Source of the DNA: Clostridiales bacterium
Lineage (GTDB): Bacteria; Bacillota; Clostridia; Christensenellales; Aristaeellaceae
DNA length: 48,267 bases
NCBI GenBank assembly: GCA_004556545.1
Contig: SFGO01000008.1
Coordinates: 1 to 48,267 of the forward strand
Direction: 5' to 3'
Below are positions 26,490-34,260 of the stretch, piece by piece. A program made the position numbers and the translations under genes. The notes under the pieces are model-generated. The model saw only the letters and a list, made by a program, of their open reading frames with translations, was not told where the DNA came from and ran no database searches. Numbering within the stretch: position 1 is the stretch's first letter; the number at the start of each line of letters is the position of its first letter.

Positions 26490-28622
26490 ATGCCCCTTCA
26501 TCACAAACAGCGGGAGACGGAAATTGCCCGCCGCGCTCAGGAAATCGTGGATCAGATGACCGTGGAGGAATGCGTATGGCAGACGCTGTATACCGCCCCG
26601 GCCATCGAACGGCTGGGAATCCCCAGCTATAACTGGTGGAACGAGGCGCTCCACGGCGTGGCCCGGGCAGGATTGGCCACGGTGTTTCCGCAGGCAATCG
26701 GGTTGGCGGCCTGCTTTGACGATGAACTGATGAAGCGCGTCGCGGAGGTGATCTCCACCGAGGGACGGGCCAAGTACAATGAAGCCCAGAAAAACGGCGA
26801 TCATGACATTTATAAGGGCCTGACCTTCTGGAGCCCTAATGTGAACCTGTTCCGGGATCCCCGGTGGGGCCGGGGGCAGGAAACCTACGGCGAGGATCCC
26901 TGCCTGACAGCCCGGCTGGGCGTGGCCTTTGTGAAGGGCCTGCAGGGGGACGACCCCGACCACCTGAAAGCGGCGGGCTGCGCCAAGCATTTTGCCGTTC
27001 ATTCCGGCCCGGAAAGCCTGCGCCACGAGTTCGACGCGGAGGTATCGCCGCGGGATCTGTGGGAAACCTATCTGCCCGCCTTTGAAGCGCTGGCTACGGA
27101 GTCCGGCGTGGAGGGCTTTATGGGCGCGTACAACCGCACCAACGGGGAGCCCTGCTGCGCTCATTCCGTGCTGATGGGACAGATTTTGCGGGGCAAATGG
27201 GGCTTTGACGGCTACTTTACCTCCGACTGCTGGGCAATCGGCGATTTCCACCTGCACCATCACGTGTGCGATACGCCGGTGGAATCGGTCACGCTGGCCA
27301 TGAAGAACGGCACCGATCTGAACTGCGGCCAGATGTATGGCCACCTGCTGACCGCCTATCACGAGGGCAAGGTGACGGAAGCGGAGCTTCGGACGGCGGC
27401 CTTCCGGCTGATGCGTACCCGCCTGCGGCTGGGACTGCCCGGCGACAAAACGCCGTGGGACGATCTGAGCTACGCGGACGTGGACACGGACGAACATCGG
27501 GCGCTGAATCTGGACGTGGCCCGCAAGGCGCTGGTGCTGCTGAAAAATCAGGACGGCTTCCTGCCGCTGGATCGGAAGAAGCTGCACACGGTGGCGGTCA
27601 TCGGCCCCAACGCCATATCTACGGTGGCACTGGAGGGCAACTACTGCGGCACGGCAGGGGAATACCACACCGTTTATGACGGCATTCGGGAAGCCCTTCC
27701 CCAAACGACCCGCGTGTACTATGCCCAGGGCAGCCATCTCTGTCTGGATCGGGTGGAGGATCTTTCGAAGAAACCCAACGACCGGCTCAGTGAAGCCGTA
27801 GCCATTGCCGCCCGCAGCGAGCTGGTCATTCTGGCCGTGGGATTGGATCAATCTATCGAGGGCGAAGAAATGCCCGATTCCAAGCTGAAAACCTGCGGCG
27901 ATAAGCCTGATCTGCTGCTGCCGGAGGGGCAGCGGGCCTTGATGACCGCCATCGGAAAGACCGGCGTGCCCACGATCATCGTCAACATGAGCGGAAGCGC
28001 CATCGATCTGGCTGACGGCAACGACTATGCCAAGGCGATCATTCAGGCATGGTATCCCGGCGCGGAGGGCGGAAGAGCCGTGGCCCAGCTGATTTTCGGC
28101 GATTATTCTCCCTCTGGCCGCCTGCCGGTCACGTTCTATCATAACGACGAGGAGCTTCCCGCCTTTACCGACTACTGCATGGCGAACCGCACCTATCGCT
28201 TCCGGCAGCAGAAGCCGCTGTATCCCTTTGGCTACGGCCTGTCTTACACGCGCTTTGCCTACTCCGGCCTTCGGGTGGAGGTGTCGGATGAAAAGCCTGT
28301 CCGTGCGTTTGCGACGGTTCAGAACATCGGCGACCGGGAAGGCGATGAGATCGTTCAGGCCTATGTCCATTTGGAAAAGGCGGAAGTGCCCGTGCCTCTG
28401 CGCACACTGGCCGCATTCCGCCGCGTCAGCCTGCGTCCGGGCGAAAGCCGGGAAGTGGAATTGCCCCTGACGCCTTCCACTCTGTGCGTATACAAAGACG
28501 ATGGAACCCGGCGGACGCATCGGGGCAGCGTGCGCCTCTGGGTCGGTGGCCAGCAGCCGGACGAGCGCAGCCGTGAGCTGACCGGCACGAATGTGCTGGA
28601 AACGGTTTTTGAGCTTTCGTAA
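26490..28622 (+). CDS. Glycoside hydrolase family 3 (beta-xylosidase/glucosidase type)
   Basis: A 710-residue GH3 enzyme without a signal peptide, so probably cytoplasmic. The N-terminal TIM-barrel has NVNLFRDPRWGRGQETYGED, KHFAVHSGPE and the nucleophile region GYFTSDCWA, with D246 as the likely catalytic aspartate. The alpha/beta sandwich and a C-terminal fibronectin-III-like domain (about 600-710) follow. The motifs resemble the beta-xylosidase/alpha-arabinofuranosidase-like branch, which releases terminal sugars from imported oligosaccharides; the exact substrate is not determinable. The true start is ATG 26490 (GGAAAGGAG upstream), not the earlier in-frame ATG at 26283, which precedes the promoter. 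Monocistronic. Confidence 0.93.
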   Translation: MPLHHKQRETEIARRAQEIVDQMTVEECVWQTLYTAPAIERLGIPSYNWWNEALHGVARAGLATVFPQAIGLAACFDDELMKRVAEVISTEGRAKYNEAQKNGDHDIYKGLTFWSPNVNLFRDPRWGRGQETYGEDPCLTARLGVAFVKGLQGDDPDHLKAAGCAKHFAVHSGPESLRHEFDAEVSPRDLWETYLPAFEALATESGVEGFMGAYNRTNGEPCCAHSVLMGQILRGKWGFDGYFTSDCWAIGDFHLHHHVCDTPVESVTLAMKNGTDLNCGQMYGHLLTAYHEGKVTEAELRTAAFRLMRTRLRLGLPGDKTPWDDLSYADVDTDEHRALNLDVARKALVLLKNQDGFLPLDRKKLHTVAVIGPNAISTVALEGNYCGTAGEYHTVYDGIREALPQTTRVYYAQGSHLCLDRVEDLSKKPNDRLSEAVAIAARSELVILAVGLDQSIEGEEMPDSKLKTCGDKPDLLLPEGQRALMTAIGKTGVPTIIVNMSGSAIDLADGNDYAKAIIQAWYPGAEGGRAVAQLIFGDYSPSGRLPVTFYHNDEELPAFTDYCMANRTYRFRQQKPLYPFGYGLSYTRFAYSGLRVEVSDEKPVRAFATVQNIGDREGDEIVQAYVHLEKAEVPVPLRTLAAFRRVSLRPGESREVELPLTPSTLCVYKDDGTRRTHRGSVRLWVGGQQPDERSRELTGTNVLETVFELS

Positions 28623-28630
28623 TCCCACCA

Positions 28631-28677
28631 AAAAAGAAACCGCCGTACTTCCGAGCCTGTCGGAAGTATGGCGGTTT
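28631..28677. terminator. Long terminator hairpin between convergent genes
   Basis: AAACCGCC-G-TACTTCCGA, a 5-nt loop, then TCGGAAGTA-T-GGCGGTTT: 17 paired bases with one G·T mismatch pair. On the minus strand it is followed by CTTTTTT, which suits the MFS gene; on the plus strand the stem itself ends in TTT after the GH3 gene. Confidence 0.85.
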
Positions 28678-28687
28678 GCTATGGACG

Positions 28688-29983
28688 TTATTCCGCACCA
28701 TCCCCGTCGCAATAATGATATTTTCGGAGCCTTTTGCCCGCTGCAAGGCACAGCAGGACGCCGAGAAGACCGAGAACGCCCATCATCATAGCGGCGCCGG
28801 AGCCTTTTCCGCTGCCGAACAGCGCCGTAAGCCAGCAGATATTTCCGCAGCGCTGCATCAGCGGTTCAAAGAACCGGTCTACCGCAAAGCCGCCCAGAAA
28901 CAGGCCGATGGGAATCGTGAAGAACTGAAAGGTGTTGCGGCAGGCATAAACCCGTCCCTGTAAGGGAAGGGGGATCGAAGTCCGCAGAATGACGTCCAGA
29001 TTGGCGCTCATCACGGGCACCAGCACCCAGCCGATGATCTGCCCCACGCACCAGAGCCATGGTTCGCGGGCAAAGGCCAGCAAAAAATTTTCCGTCCCAA
29101 GAGAAAAGAACATGGTCAGATACACCACGCGCACGCGGTTCTTTGGCTTGGGAAGGAGGGAAACCAGCAGACTGCCGAAAATCATGGCGATGCCCGAACA
29201 GGAGGTCACAAGGCTCAAGATCCGTGCGCCGCCCTTCGGGTTGGGCAGAACGAAACCGGGCAGCGTCGCGTCAAAGGCGGATGCTACAAGGTTCACGCCT
29301 GCCATAAACAGAATCAGCGTTAGAATCATGGAATTCTGCTTCAGAAAGGACAGTCCGCCTTTGGCAAGCGATAAAACGCTTTCTTCCTTCTGCACCTCAT
29401 TTTGGGGAATTGGAATCAGCAGAAGCAATGCCAGAAAGGCAACGGCAAAGCTCCCAAGATCAAGGGCAATCACCAGTTTCAGACCGGCAAAGGAATACAC
29501 TGCCGTAGCGATCAGCGGATTCAGAATCGAAATGAGCGATCTTGACAGGGATTGCAGACCGCTTGCCCGCTGGTACTGTTCCCGGGGAATGAGCAGGGTC
29601 ATGGCTACATCGGAAGCGGGCTGCTGTACCGTGTTCATGAGCCCCGAAACGGCGTTGAGAAGATACAGATGCCACCCGGCAAGCCGCCCCGTGCAGAACA
29701 AGGCCAAAACCGCTACCGTACACACCGCCGCAAAGCTGTCGCAGCAGAGCATGAGCTTCTTTTTGTCAAACCGGTCTGTCAAAGCCCCGGCAAATATGCT
29801 CATCAGGATATAGGGGGCATAAGAGCAGATCGTCAGCGCCGCCGCGCTCAAAGAAGAACCGGTCTTTTCGTAGAGCCACAGCGTCAGGGCATAGGCGGTC
29901 ATGGAACTGCCGAGTTGGGAAAGGCTTTGGGTGCTCCATAAAATCAAAAAATTTTTGAATCCGGAAAATGGATGCTTTTTCAT
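28688..29983 (-). CDS. MFS efflux transporter (MefA-like)
   Basis: A 431-residue, 12-helix major facilitator protein. The N-terminus NFLILWSTQSLSQLGSSMTA and the loop GALTDRFDKKKLM match the MefA/transmembrane secretion effector branch, whose known members export macrolides and other drugs. The substrate here is unknown. AAAGGAG lies 7 nt before the ATG but is predicted to be locked in a hairpin, and a 12-codon leader ORF sits upstream, so expression is probably inducible by a ribosome-targeting compound. It ends before a strong terminator shared with the GH3 gene. Confidence 0.88.
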   Translation of the reverse strand: MKKHPFSGFKNFLILWSTQSLSQLGSSMTAYALTLWLYEKTGSSLSAAALTICSYAPYILMSIFAGALTDRFDKKKLMLCCDSFAAVCTVAVLALFCTGRLAGWHLYLLNAVSGLMNTVQQPASDVAMTLLIPREQYQRASGLQSLSRSLISILNPLIATAVYSFAGLKLVIALDLGSFAVAFLALLLLIPIPQNEVQKEESVLSLAKGGLSFLKQNSMILTLILFMAGVNLVASAFDATLPGFVLPNPKGGARILSLVTSCSGIAMIFGSLLVSLLPKPKNRVRVVYLTMFFSLGTENFLLAFAREPWLWCVGQIIGWVLVPVMSANLDVILRTSIPLPLQGRVYACRNTFQFFTIPIGLFLGGFAVDRFFEPLMQRCGNICWLTALFGSGKGSGAAMMMGVLGLLGVLLCLAAGKRLRKYHYCDGDGAE

Positions 29984-29984
29984 T

Positions 29985-30072
29985 GCTTTGCTCCTTTATC
30001 ATAATGGTTCGGAAGCAAAGCCCGAGGAGAAGCAAAACCTCTCCACGCAGTCTCCTCAGACTCTGCGTGGAG
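29985..30072 (-). promoter_or_regulatory. Translational attenuator in the MFS leader
   Basis: Minus-strand order: a first hairpin with arms 30063-30072 and 30041-30050 (10 bp, CTCCACGCAG/CTGCGTGGAG) that begins inside the leader ORF; an alternative GGAGA/TCTCC pairing that uses the 3' arm of the first; and a second hairpin pairing GCTTTGCTTCC (30011-30021) with GGAGCAAAGC (29985-29994), which buries the MFS ribosome site. A ribosome stalled on the leader would open the first hairpin and could refold the rest. No clear T-run is present, which favours translational over transcriptional attenuation. Confidence 0.65.
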
Positions 30073-30094
30073 CGTAGGCAATGGTCAGCAGCAT
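30056..30094 (-). CDS. Leader peptide of the MFS gene (12 codons)
   Basis: An ORF encoding MLLTIAYAPRRV and a TGA stop, with a perfect AGGAGGA ribosome site (30101-30107) 6 nt before its ATG. A ribosome site this strong on so short a frame, just upstream of an efflux gene and overlapping a hairpin, is the build of leader peptides controlling macrolide and related resistance genes. The residues before the stop are Pro-Arg-Arg-Val; no known arrest motif is matched exactly. Confidence 0.7.
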   Translation of the reverse strand: MLLTIAYAPRRV

Positions 30095-30144
30095 GATCTT
30101 TCCTCCTGCCTTTCTTGACGGAAAACCGTCGTCATGATAACAGT

Positions 30145-31032
30145 TTACGCCTGCTTTTCTGAAAGATCAATGGCCTTCAGCGTATTCCCGATATCGCTGC
30201 TGATACATAGCGAACGGGACTGAAGGGAGTCGGGACAGAAAGCCTCCCCCTGATTGACGCATACATAGACGGCCCGGGGATTCTGCGCGGTGAATTGCCA
30301 GAAGGGCACTTTGATGATGCCGGGGGTGTTCATTCCCACCCCCAGCTCCAGATAGACCACCCGGCTTTGGGCCGTGCGATTCAGGAAAGCCTGATACCGT
30401 TCGGCAGCCGCGTCCCAACCGGCGTCCTGAACGAAACGATCGTCGCAGCGCAGGTTCATGGTCATGGGCTTGCCGCAGACCGGACAGCGGGGAAGCAGCT
30501 CGCTGGGGATCTGCAGGTTTTCCTGCTGCGCTGCCATCCGGCGGACGGTAGCTTCATTGTCGTAGGTTCGCTGACAGCAGGGCTTGCTACACTGGAACAG
30601 TCCGTAATCGCCTTGGGTATAAAAAAGGCGTTCTTTGTCAAAGCCGGCCTTCTGGAACTGGTGATCTACGTTGGTGGTCAGAACGAAATAGTCCCGTCCC
30701 TGCAAAAGCTGCAAAAGCAGCCGGTAGGGTTCGCCGACGCCCGCTTCGTAACGGTTCAGCAGGATCATCCTCGACCAGAAAGCCCAGTAGGCTTCCGGCG
30801 AGCGGTAGGGGTAGAATCCGCCCGAGTACATATCATGGAAGCCATAGGCCTGTTCGAAGGGGGCAAAATGCTGCCGGAAGCGCTCGCCGTCATAGGCAAA
30901 GCCAGCCGAAGCGGAAAGCCCCGCCCCGGCCCCGACAATGATTGTGTCCGCCGCCTCCAGCTCATGCTTCAGCCGGGCGATGGGATCCAAGCAGTCTTTG
31001 GTAGAGTCGTTCGTCGGATTCTTGAAATACAT
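30145..31032 (-). CDS. SirTM-class sirtuin (protein ADP-ribosyltransferase type)
   Basis: A 295-residue Sir2-fold protein. The NAD loop is GAGAGLSASAG (34-44). TTNVDHQF (119-126) replaces the usual TQNID, and YTQGDYG (138-144) has Gln where deacetylase sirtuins have the catalytic His. Zinc-site cysteines are C148, C152/C153, C183 and C186, followed by NLRCDDRFVQDAGW. These are hallmarks of the SirTM (class M) group, known to ADP-ribosylate proteins rather than deacetylate, and to be encoded beside a macrodomain hydrolase, as here. Its start lies 71 nt inside the macrodomain gene, with AAGGTGA upstream. In pathogens the target is a lipoylated GcvH-like protein; none is encoded in this window. 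Confidence 0.88.
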   Translation of the reverse strand: MYFKNPTNDSTKDCLDPIARLKHELEAADTIIVGAGAGLSASAGFAYDGERFRQHFAPFEQAYGFHDMYSGGFYPYRSPEAYWAFWSRMILLNRYEAGVGEPYRLLLQLLQGRDYFVLTTNVDHQFQKAGFDKERLFYTQGDYGLFQCSKPCCQRTYDNEATVRRMAAQQENLQIPSELLPRCPVCGKPMTMNLRCDDRFVQDAGWDAAAERYQAFLNRTAQSRVVYLELGVGMNTPGIIKVPFWQFTAQNPRAVYVCVNQGEAFCPDSLQSRSLCISSDIGNTLKAIDLSEKQA

Positions 31033-31747
31033 TGAAGATCACCTTGATGGCACTATGTTTTTGATAGGTTTGAACGGTTTGAATGGCGATCTGCGCGGCT
31101 TCATCCCGGGGGAAATGGAATTCCCCAGTAGAAATGCAGCAGAACGCCACGCTTTCCAGCCCGTGCTGTTCCGCCGTTTCCAGACAGGAACGGTAGCAGG
31201 AAGCCAGCTGCGTCCGATGGGCTTCCGTCAGTCTGCCGCCCACATAGGGGCCTACGGTGTGCAGCACATACCGGCAGGGCAGGTTGAACGCGGGCGTGAG
31301 CTTGGCCTGTCCGACGGGTTCGTCATGCCCCTGCTCCTTCATCTGCTCATCCAGATACAGCCGAAGCTGCACCCCGGCAAAGGTATGGATGGCGTTGTCG
31401 ATGCAGCCGTGGCAGGGATAAAAGCACCCCAGCAGCGCGCTGTTGGCGGCGTTGACGATGGCGTCGCAGCGGAGCGTGGTGATGTCTCCGCGCCAGAGAT
31501 ACAGGCCGTCGCGGATCGGAGAAAGCGTCCGCCAGTCCGTCACGCCCCGGCGGCGCAGCTCTTCCTGCAGATATTCGTCCTGCAGTTGGAGAAATTCCTG
31601 CCCGACAGGATGGGGCGGGCGCACGTTCATCAGCCCGCGAAGCAGTCGCTTCTGTTCCGCTTCGCTGTTGGGCAGAGGAATATTCTTTTCCTGCCGCTCG
31701 TCCAGTAAAAATTGAATCAGCGCGATGCACCGTTCTTCCTGCGTCAT
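30962..31747 (-). CDS. SirTM-linked zinc-type macrodomain hydrolase
   Basis: A 261-residue macrodomain protein with the N-terminal helical extension (about 1-75) of the SirTM-linked group. WRGDITTLRCDAIVNAANS (85-103) binds ADP-ribose. GCFYPCHGCIDNAIH (107-121) is the zinc and active-site loop, with C108, H113 and C115 as likely ligands; HTVGP (163-167) and CCISTGEFHFP follow. Known relatives remove the ADP-ribose that SirTM attaches. GGGAGGG lies before ATG 31747. It is translated first and overlaps the sirtuin gene by 71 nt, so the writer and eraser are tightly coupled. Confidence 0.9.
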   Translation of the reverse strand: MTQEERCIALIQFLLDERQEKNIPLPNSEAEQKRLLRGLMNVRPPHPVGQEFLQLQDEYLQEELRRRGVTDWRTLSPIRDGLYLWRGDITTLRCDAIVNAANSALLGCFYPCHGCIDNAIHTFAGVQLRLYLDEQMKEQGHDEPVGQAKLTPAFNLPCRYVLHTVGPYVGGRLTEAHRTQLASCYRSCLETAEQHGLESVAFCCISTGEFHFPRDEAAQIAIQTVQTYQKHSAIKVIFNVFQESDERLYQRLLGSHRPAEA

Positions 31748-31769
31748 GATACCCTCCCGACAGACTGCC

Positions 31770-31795
31770 GCCCGGGCTCCAAAATGGGCCCGGGC
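31770..31795. terminator. GC-rich stem-loop between the macrodomain and COG2910 genes
   Basis: GCCCGGGC (31770-31777), a 10-nt loop and GCCCGGGC (31788-31795), just after the minus-strand COG2910 gene. No T-run follows on either strand, so it may only be a weak attenuator. Confidence 0.35.
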
Positions 31796-31805
31796 TAAGA
31801 TGAAG

Positions 31806-32435
31806 TTACGCCTGTAGCGCGCTGATCCGCTGGCCGATGTGCTGGCCGGAGACGAGCTCGTCCACCATGGCGATAGCGTAGTCCGCATAGCTGATCACGC
31901 TTTCGCCCTTGGCGCTCAGCGTCAGCTCCTCGCCACCCAGCCGGTAATGGCCGGTACGCGAACCTTCAGCCTGAAAATCAGCGGCGGGGGAAAGATACGT
32001 CCACCGCACGTCGCTGCGGGTCTGAAGCAGCTTCAGCGCTTCGTCATGCGCCGCTGCCAGCGGCTTGAAGGCGTCCGGAAAATCCGGGCCGTCGGCTACG
32101 CAGAGCGTGTGTTCCGGGTTCACGTACAGGCTTCCCGCGTCGCCTACGACCAGCAGACGGGTCTCCGTGCCGGAAAGCAGGCCGCACAGGTGTTCCACGG
32201 CCTTGGGGATCCCGCCGATGGTCTCGGGCATCCAAGCGCCGAAAGCGTCTACCACCGCGTCATAGCCCTGCAGATCTTTCGCGGTCAGGTCGAACAAATC
32301 CTTCTTCACGAAGCTGCGGGCCTCCGAGACATTCTCGCCCCGGGCGATGGCGGTCACGTCCAGTCCGCGGGACAGCGCTTCCCGAACGATCAGTTTCACG
32401 GCTTTTCCATTAGCAAATACGACTGCGATTTTCAT
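31806..32435 (-). CDS. NAD(P)-binding SDR-like protein (COG2910)
   Basis: A 209-residue atypical short-chain dehydrogenase-like protein of the COG2910 (putative NADH-flavin reductase) type. It opens with MKIAVVFANGKAVKLIVREA, matching the family pattern, though the usual GATGKAG nucleotide loop has become FANGKAV, losing two glycines; binding of NAD(P) is therefore doubtful. DAFGAWMP, LLVVGDAGSLY and a C-terminal SYADYAIAMVDEL are family-like. The start is ATG 32435 because GGAGG, itself inside an upstream ATG's codons, lies 7-8 nt before it. A good promoter and a palindrome lie upstream. Function unproven. Confidence 0.82.
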   Translation of the reverse strand: MKIAVVFANGKAVKLIVREALSRGLDVTAIARGENVSEARSFVKKDLFDLTAKDLQGYDAVVDAFGAWMPETIGGIPKAVEHLCGLLSGTETRLLVVGDAGSLYVNPEHTLCVADGPDFPDAFKPLAAAHDEALKLLQTRSDVRWTYLSPAADFQAEGSRTGHYRLGGEELTLSAKGESVISYADYAIAMVDELVSGQHIGQRISALQA

Positions 32436-32533
32436 TTTTGTTTCCTCCATACCAATCCGCTCAAGGCGGTTTGTTCTTTTTTCTTTTCTTTCTTTCCGTG
32501 TCCGACAGCGGCCGTTCTCCCGGGCACAGACAG

Positions 32534-32562
32534 ATCATAACGCCGCCTGCATCCTCTGTAAA
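32534..32562 (-). promoter_or_regulatory. Promoter of the COG2910 gene
   Basis: On the minus strand TTTACA (32557-32562), exactly 17 bp, and TATGAT (32534-32539): five of six matches in each box. Confidence 0.78.
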
Positions 32563-32566
32563 GTAC

Positions 32567-32580
32567 GCACAATATTGTGC
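32567..32580. promoter_or_regulatory. Perfect palindrome upstream of the COG2910 promoter
   Basis: GCACAATATTGTGC, 14 bp, ends 4 bp before the -35 box. The position suits an activator, or a repressor that covers the -35. COG2910-type genes often lie under HxlR or MarR regulators, but none is encoded nearby. From 32581 to 32831 nothing else is recognisable. Confidence 0.5.
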
Positions 32581-32831
32581 TCTAGTTACCCGAAGGATAC
32601 CATTGTGAAGCGGCTGGCTTTTTGAAGCTACTGCGAAGAAAAAAGCCCGCCGTTTTGGGACGAGAAACGGAAAATCCGCTGATGGAACCCGATTTCCGAA
32701 CCAGCGCCTGTGGGTGAGAATACCAGAAATCCCGCCCGCAAGGCAGGAAACCCGCTGCTTTTGAGCGAATTACAAATCGAATTGACCGGTATTTCCGGCA
32801 GTACCTTTTGATAAATAGACAGGAGAAACGG

Positions 32832-34061
32832 ATGAAAACGCTGGTGGAACGGTTGGAGACCCCGGTTCGGGAGGAAACGGACGTATTGGTAGTCGGCGGC
32901 GGCATTGCAGGCGTGGCGGCGGCACTGGCAGCCCGGCGCGCAGGCGCGCGGGTGCTCCTGATGGAAAAGCAGGCGCTGCTGGGTGGATTGGCCACCAATG
33001 GACTGATCAGCTGGTATGAGCCTCTGTGCGACGGGCAGGGCCATCAGCTTATTTACGGTCTGGCGGAAGAGCTGCTTCGCCTTTCTTTCCGCTATGGCGA
33101 CGACAGCCTGCCGGAAATCTGGAAGGATCGCTCCGTGCCGGTGGATCCGGCCAAGGTTCGCCCGGAAAAGCAGCATCCCATTGGCGGACGCTACGGCACG
33201 TTCTTTTCTCCTACGCTGTTTCAGCTGGCCATCGACGAGGTTTTGCTCAAAGAAGGCGTGGAGCTTCGGCTGGATATTCAGGCCGTTACGCCGGTGGTGG
33301 AAAACGGCCGTGTGACCGGCGTGGTAACGGAAAGCAAGAGTGGGCGGGAGTGCTTCCCGGCTAAAGCAGTGGTAGACGCCAGCGGCGACGCCGATTTGTT
33401 TGACCGGGCCGGCGTTCCCTGCGTGCTTGGAAAGAACTTTCTGTCCGTCGTGGCGCATTGGAGCGATACCGCCGAAAAGAAAAAAGCGCTGGAGCTGCGC
33501 AGATGGCGGGGCGGCGGTGCCGATCTGCACGGAAACGGCCACCCGGCGGATTATCCTCTACTGTCCGGCACCACCAACGAGGAAGTAACCCGCTTCCTGC
33601 TGGACGGACGGCGCATCATTCGCGAGAAAATCGCAAAAGAAGACCGTACGCAGCGGGATCTTGTCGCATTGCCTACGCTGCCTCAGTTCCGGAAGACCCG
33701 CCGCCTGGACGGCGCGTATACGCTGACGGAGCAGGACTGCCATCAGGCTCATGCCGATTCCATCGGTCTGGCGGCGGATTTTGAAAAGGTGGGGGATTGG
33801 TACGAGATTCCCTACGGCTGCCTGTATCACCCTGATTGCGGCAATATGCTGGCCGCAGGCCGGATGGTCAGCTCCGAGGGCTGGGCTTGGGACGTGACCC
33901 GCGTCATTCCCGTCTGCGCCCTGACCGGACAGGCCGCAGGATTGGCCGCCGCTCAGCTGGCCGCAACGGGTCTGACCGCCGCGACGCTTCCTCTGGAACA
34001 GCTTCAGAAAGCCCTGCAGGAACAGGGCGTGGTGCTTCATCGTGCCGATCTGGCGGAGTAA
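32832..34061 (+). CDS. FAD-dependent oxidoreductase
   Basis: A 409-residue flavoprotein of the FAD-dependent oxidoreductase group PF12831. The dinucleotide loop VLVVGGGIAGVAAALAARRAG lies near residues 18-38, with EKQALLGGLATNG after it; VVDASGDADLFDRAGVP is the second FAD motif, and the C-terminal NMLAAGRMVSSEGWAWDVTR closes the FAD site. Related proteins oxidise varied small substrates; none can be named here. The start at 32832 has AGGAG 6 nt upstream; an in-frame ATG at 32808 is weaker. The gene stands alone and is followed by copy A of the 156-bp element. Confidence 0.87.
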   Translation: MKTLVERLETPVREETDVLVVGGGIAGVAAALAARRAGARVLLMEKQALLGGLATNGLISWYEPLCDGQGHQLIYGLAEELLRLSFRYGDDSLPEIWKDRSVPVDPAKVRPEKQHPIGGRYGTFFSPTLFQLAIDEVLLKEGVELRLDIQAVTPVVENGRVTGVVTESKSGRECFPAKAVVDASGDADLFDRAGVPCVLGKNFLSVVAHWSDTAEKKKALELRRWRGGGADLHGNGHPADYPLLSGTTNEEVTRFLLDGRRIIREKIAKEDRTQRDLVALPTLPQFRKTRRLDGAYTLTEQDCHQAHADSIGLAADFEKVGDWYEIPYGCLYHPDCGNMLAAGRMVSSEGWAWDVTRVIPVCALTGQAAGLAAAQLAATGLTAATLPLEQLQKALQEQGVVLHRADLAE

Positions 34062-34078
34062 ACTTCATAGAAGGATTC

Positions 34079-34104
34079 AGGCCGGAAAAAAAATCTTCCG
34101 GCCT
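34079..34104 (+). repeat. Left terminator-hairpin duplicate of element copy A
   Basis: AGGCCGGAA, an 8-nt loop and TTCCGGCCT. It equals the right-hand hairpin at 34261-34286 except for one loop base. No T-run follows: the element begins instead. Confidence 0.9.
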
Positions 34105-34260
34105 CAGAGTGTCAAAAAAGTGGAGGTGCAGGAGGCACTGCCTCCTGCCGGGGTTATAGGGGCGGAGCCCCTAAGCCTTGTGCTGCAACACATTCCCCGC
34201 AAACCAGCGAAGCGCTGTTTGCGGGCACAGGCGGCCAACTTGGGGTTTTTCGACAGACTG
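34105..34260 (+). mobile_element. 156-bp terminator-inserted repeat element, copy A
   Basis: It begins CAGAGTGTCAAAAAAG, and the reverse complement of its end is CAGTCTGTCGAAAAAC, an imperfect terminal inverted repeat. It carries three hairpins: GCAGGAGGCA/TGCCTCCTGC, AGGGGC/GCCCCT and CCCGCAAA..CAGCG/CGCTG..TTTGCGGG. It is about 95% identical to copies B (43771) and C (47987). No transposase or credible gene is inside. It lies 43 nt after the FAD oxidoreductase stop, bracketed by a duplicated terminator stem-loop. Confidence 0.85.

Noticed and set aside
26334..28751. 805-residue antisense open frame
   Set aside because: It is a shadow of the GH3 gene, which has a promoter, ribosome site and clear motifs on the other strand.
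29984..30110. Transcription-terminating attenuator for the MFS gene
   Set aside because: No U-tract follows either hairpin, so translational control through the buried ribosome site fits better.
32628..33542. 304-residue minus-strand open frame opposite the FAD oxidoreductase start
   Set aside because: It overlaps the true gene, has no ribosome site and resembles no family.
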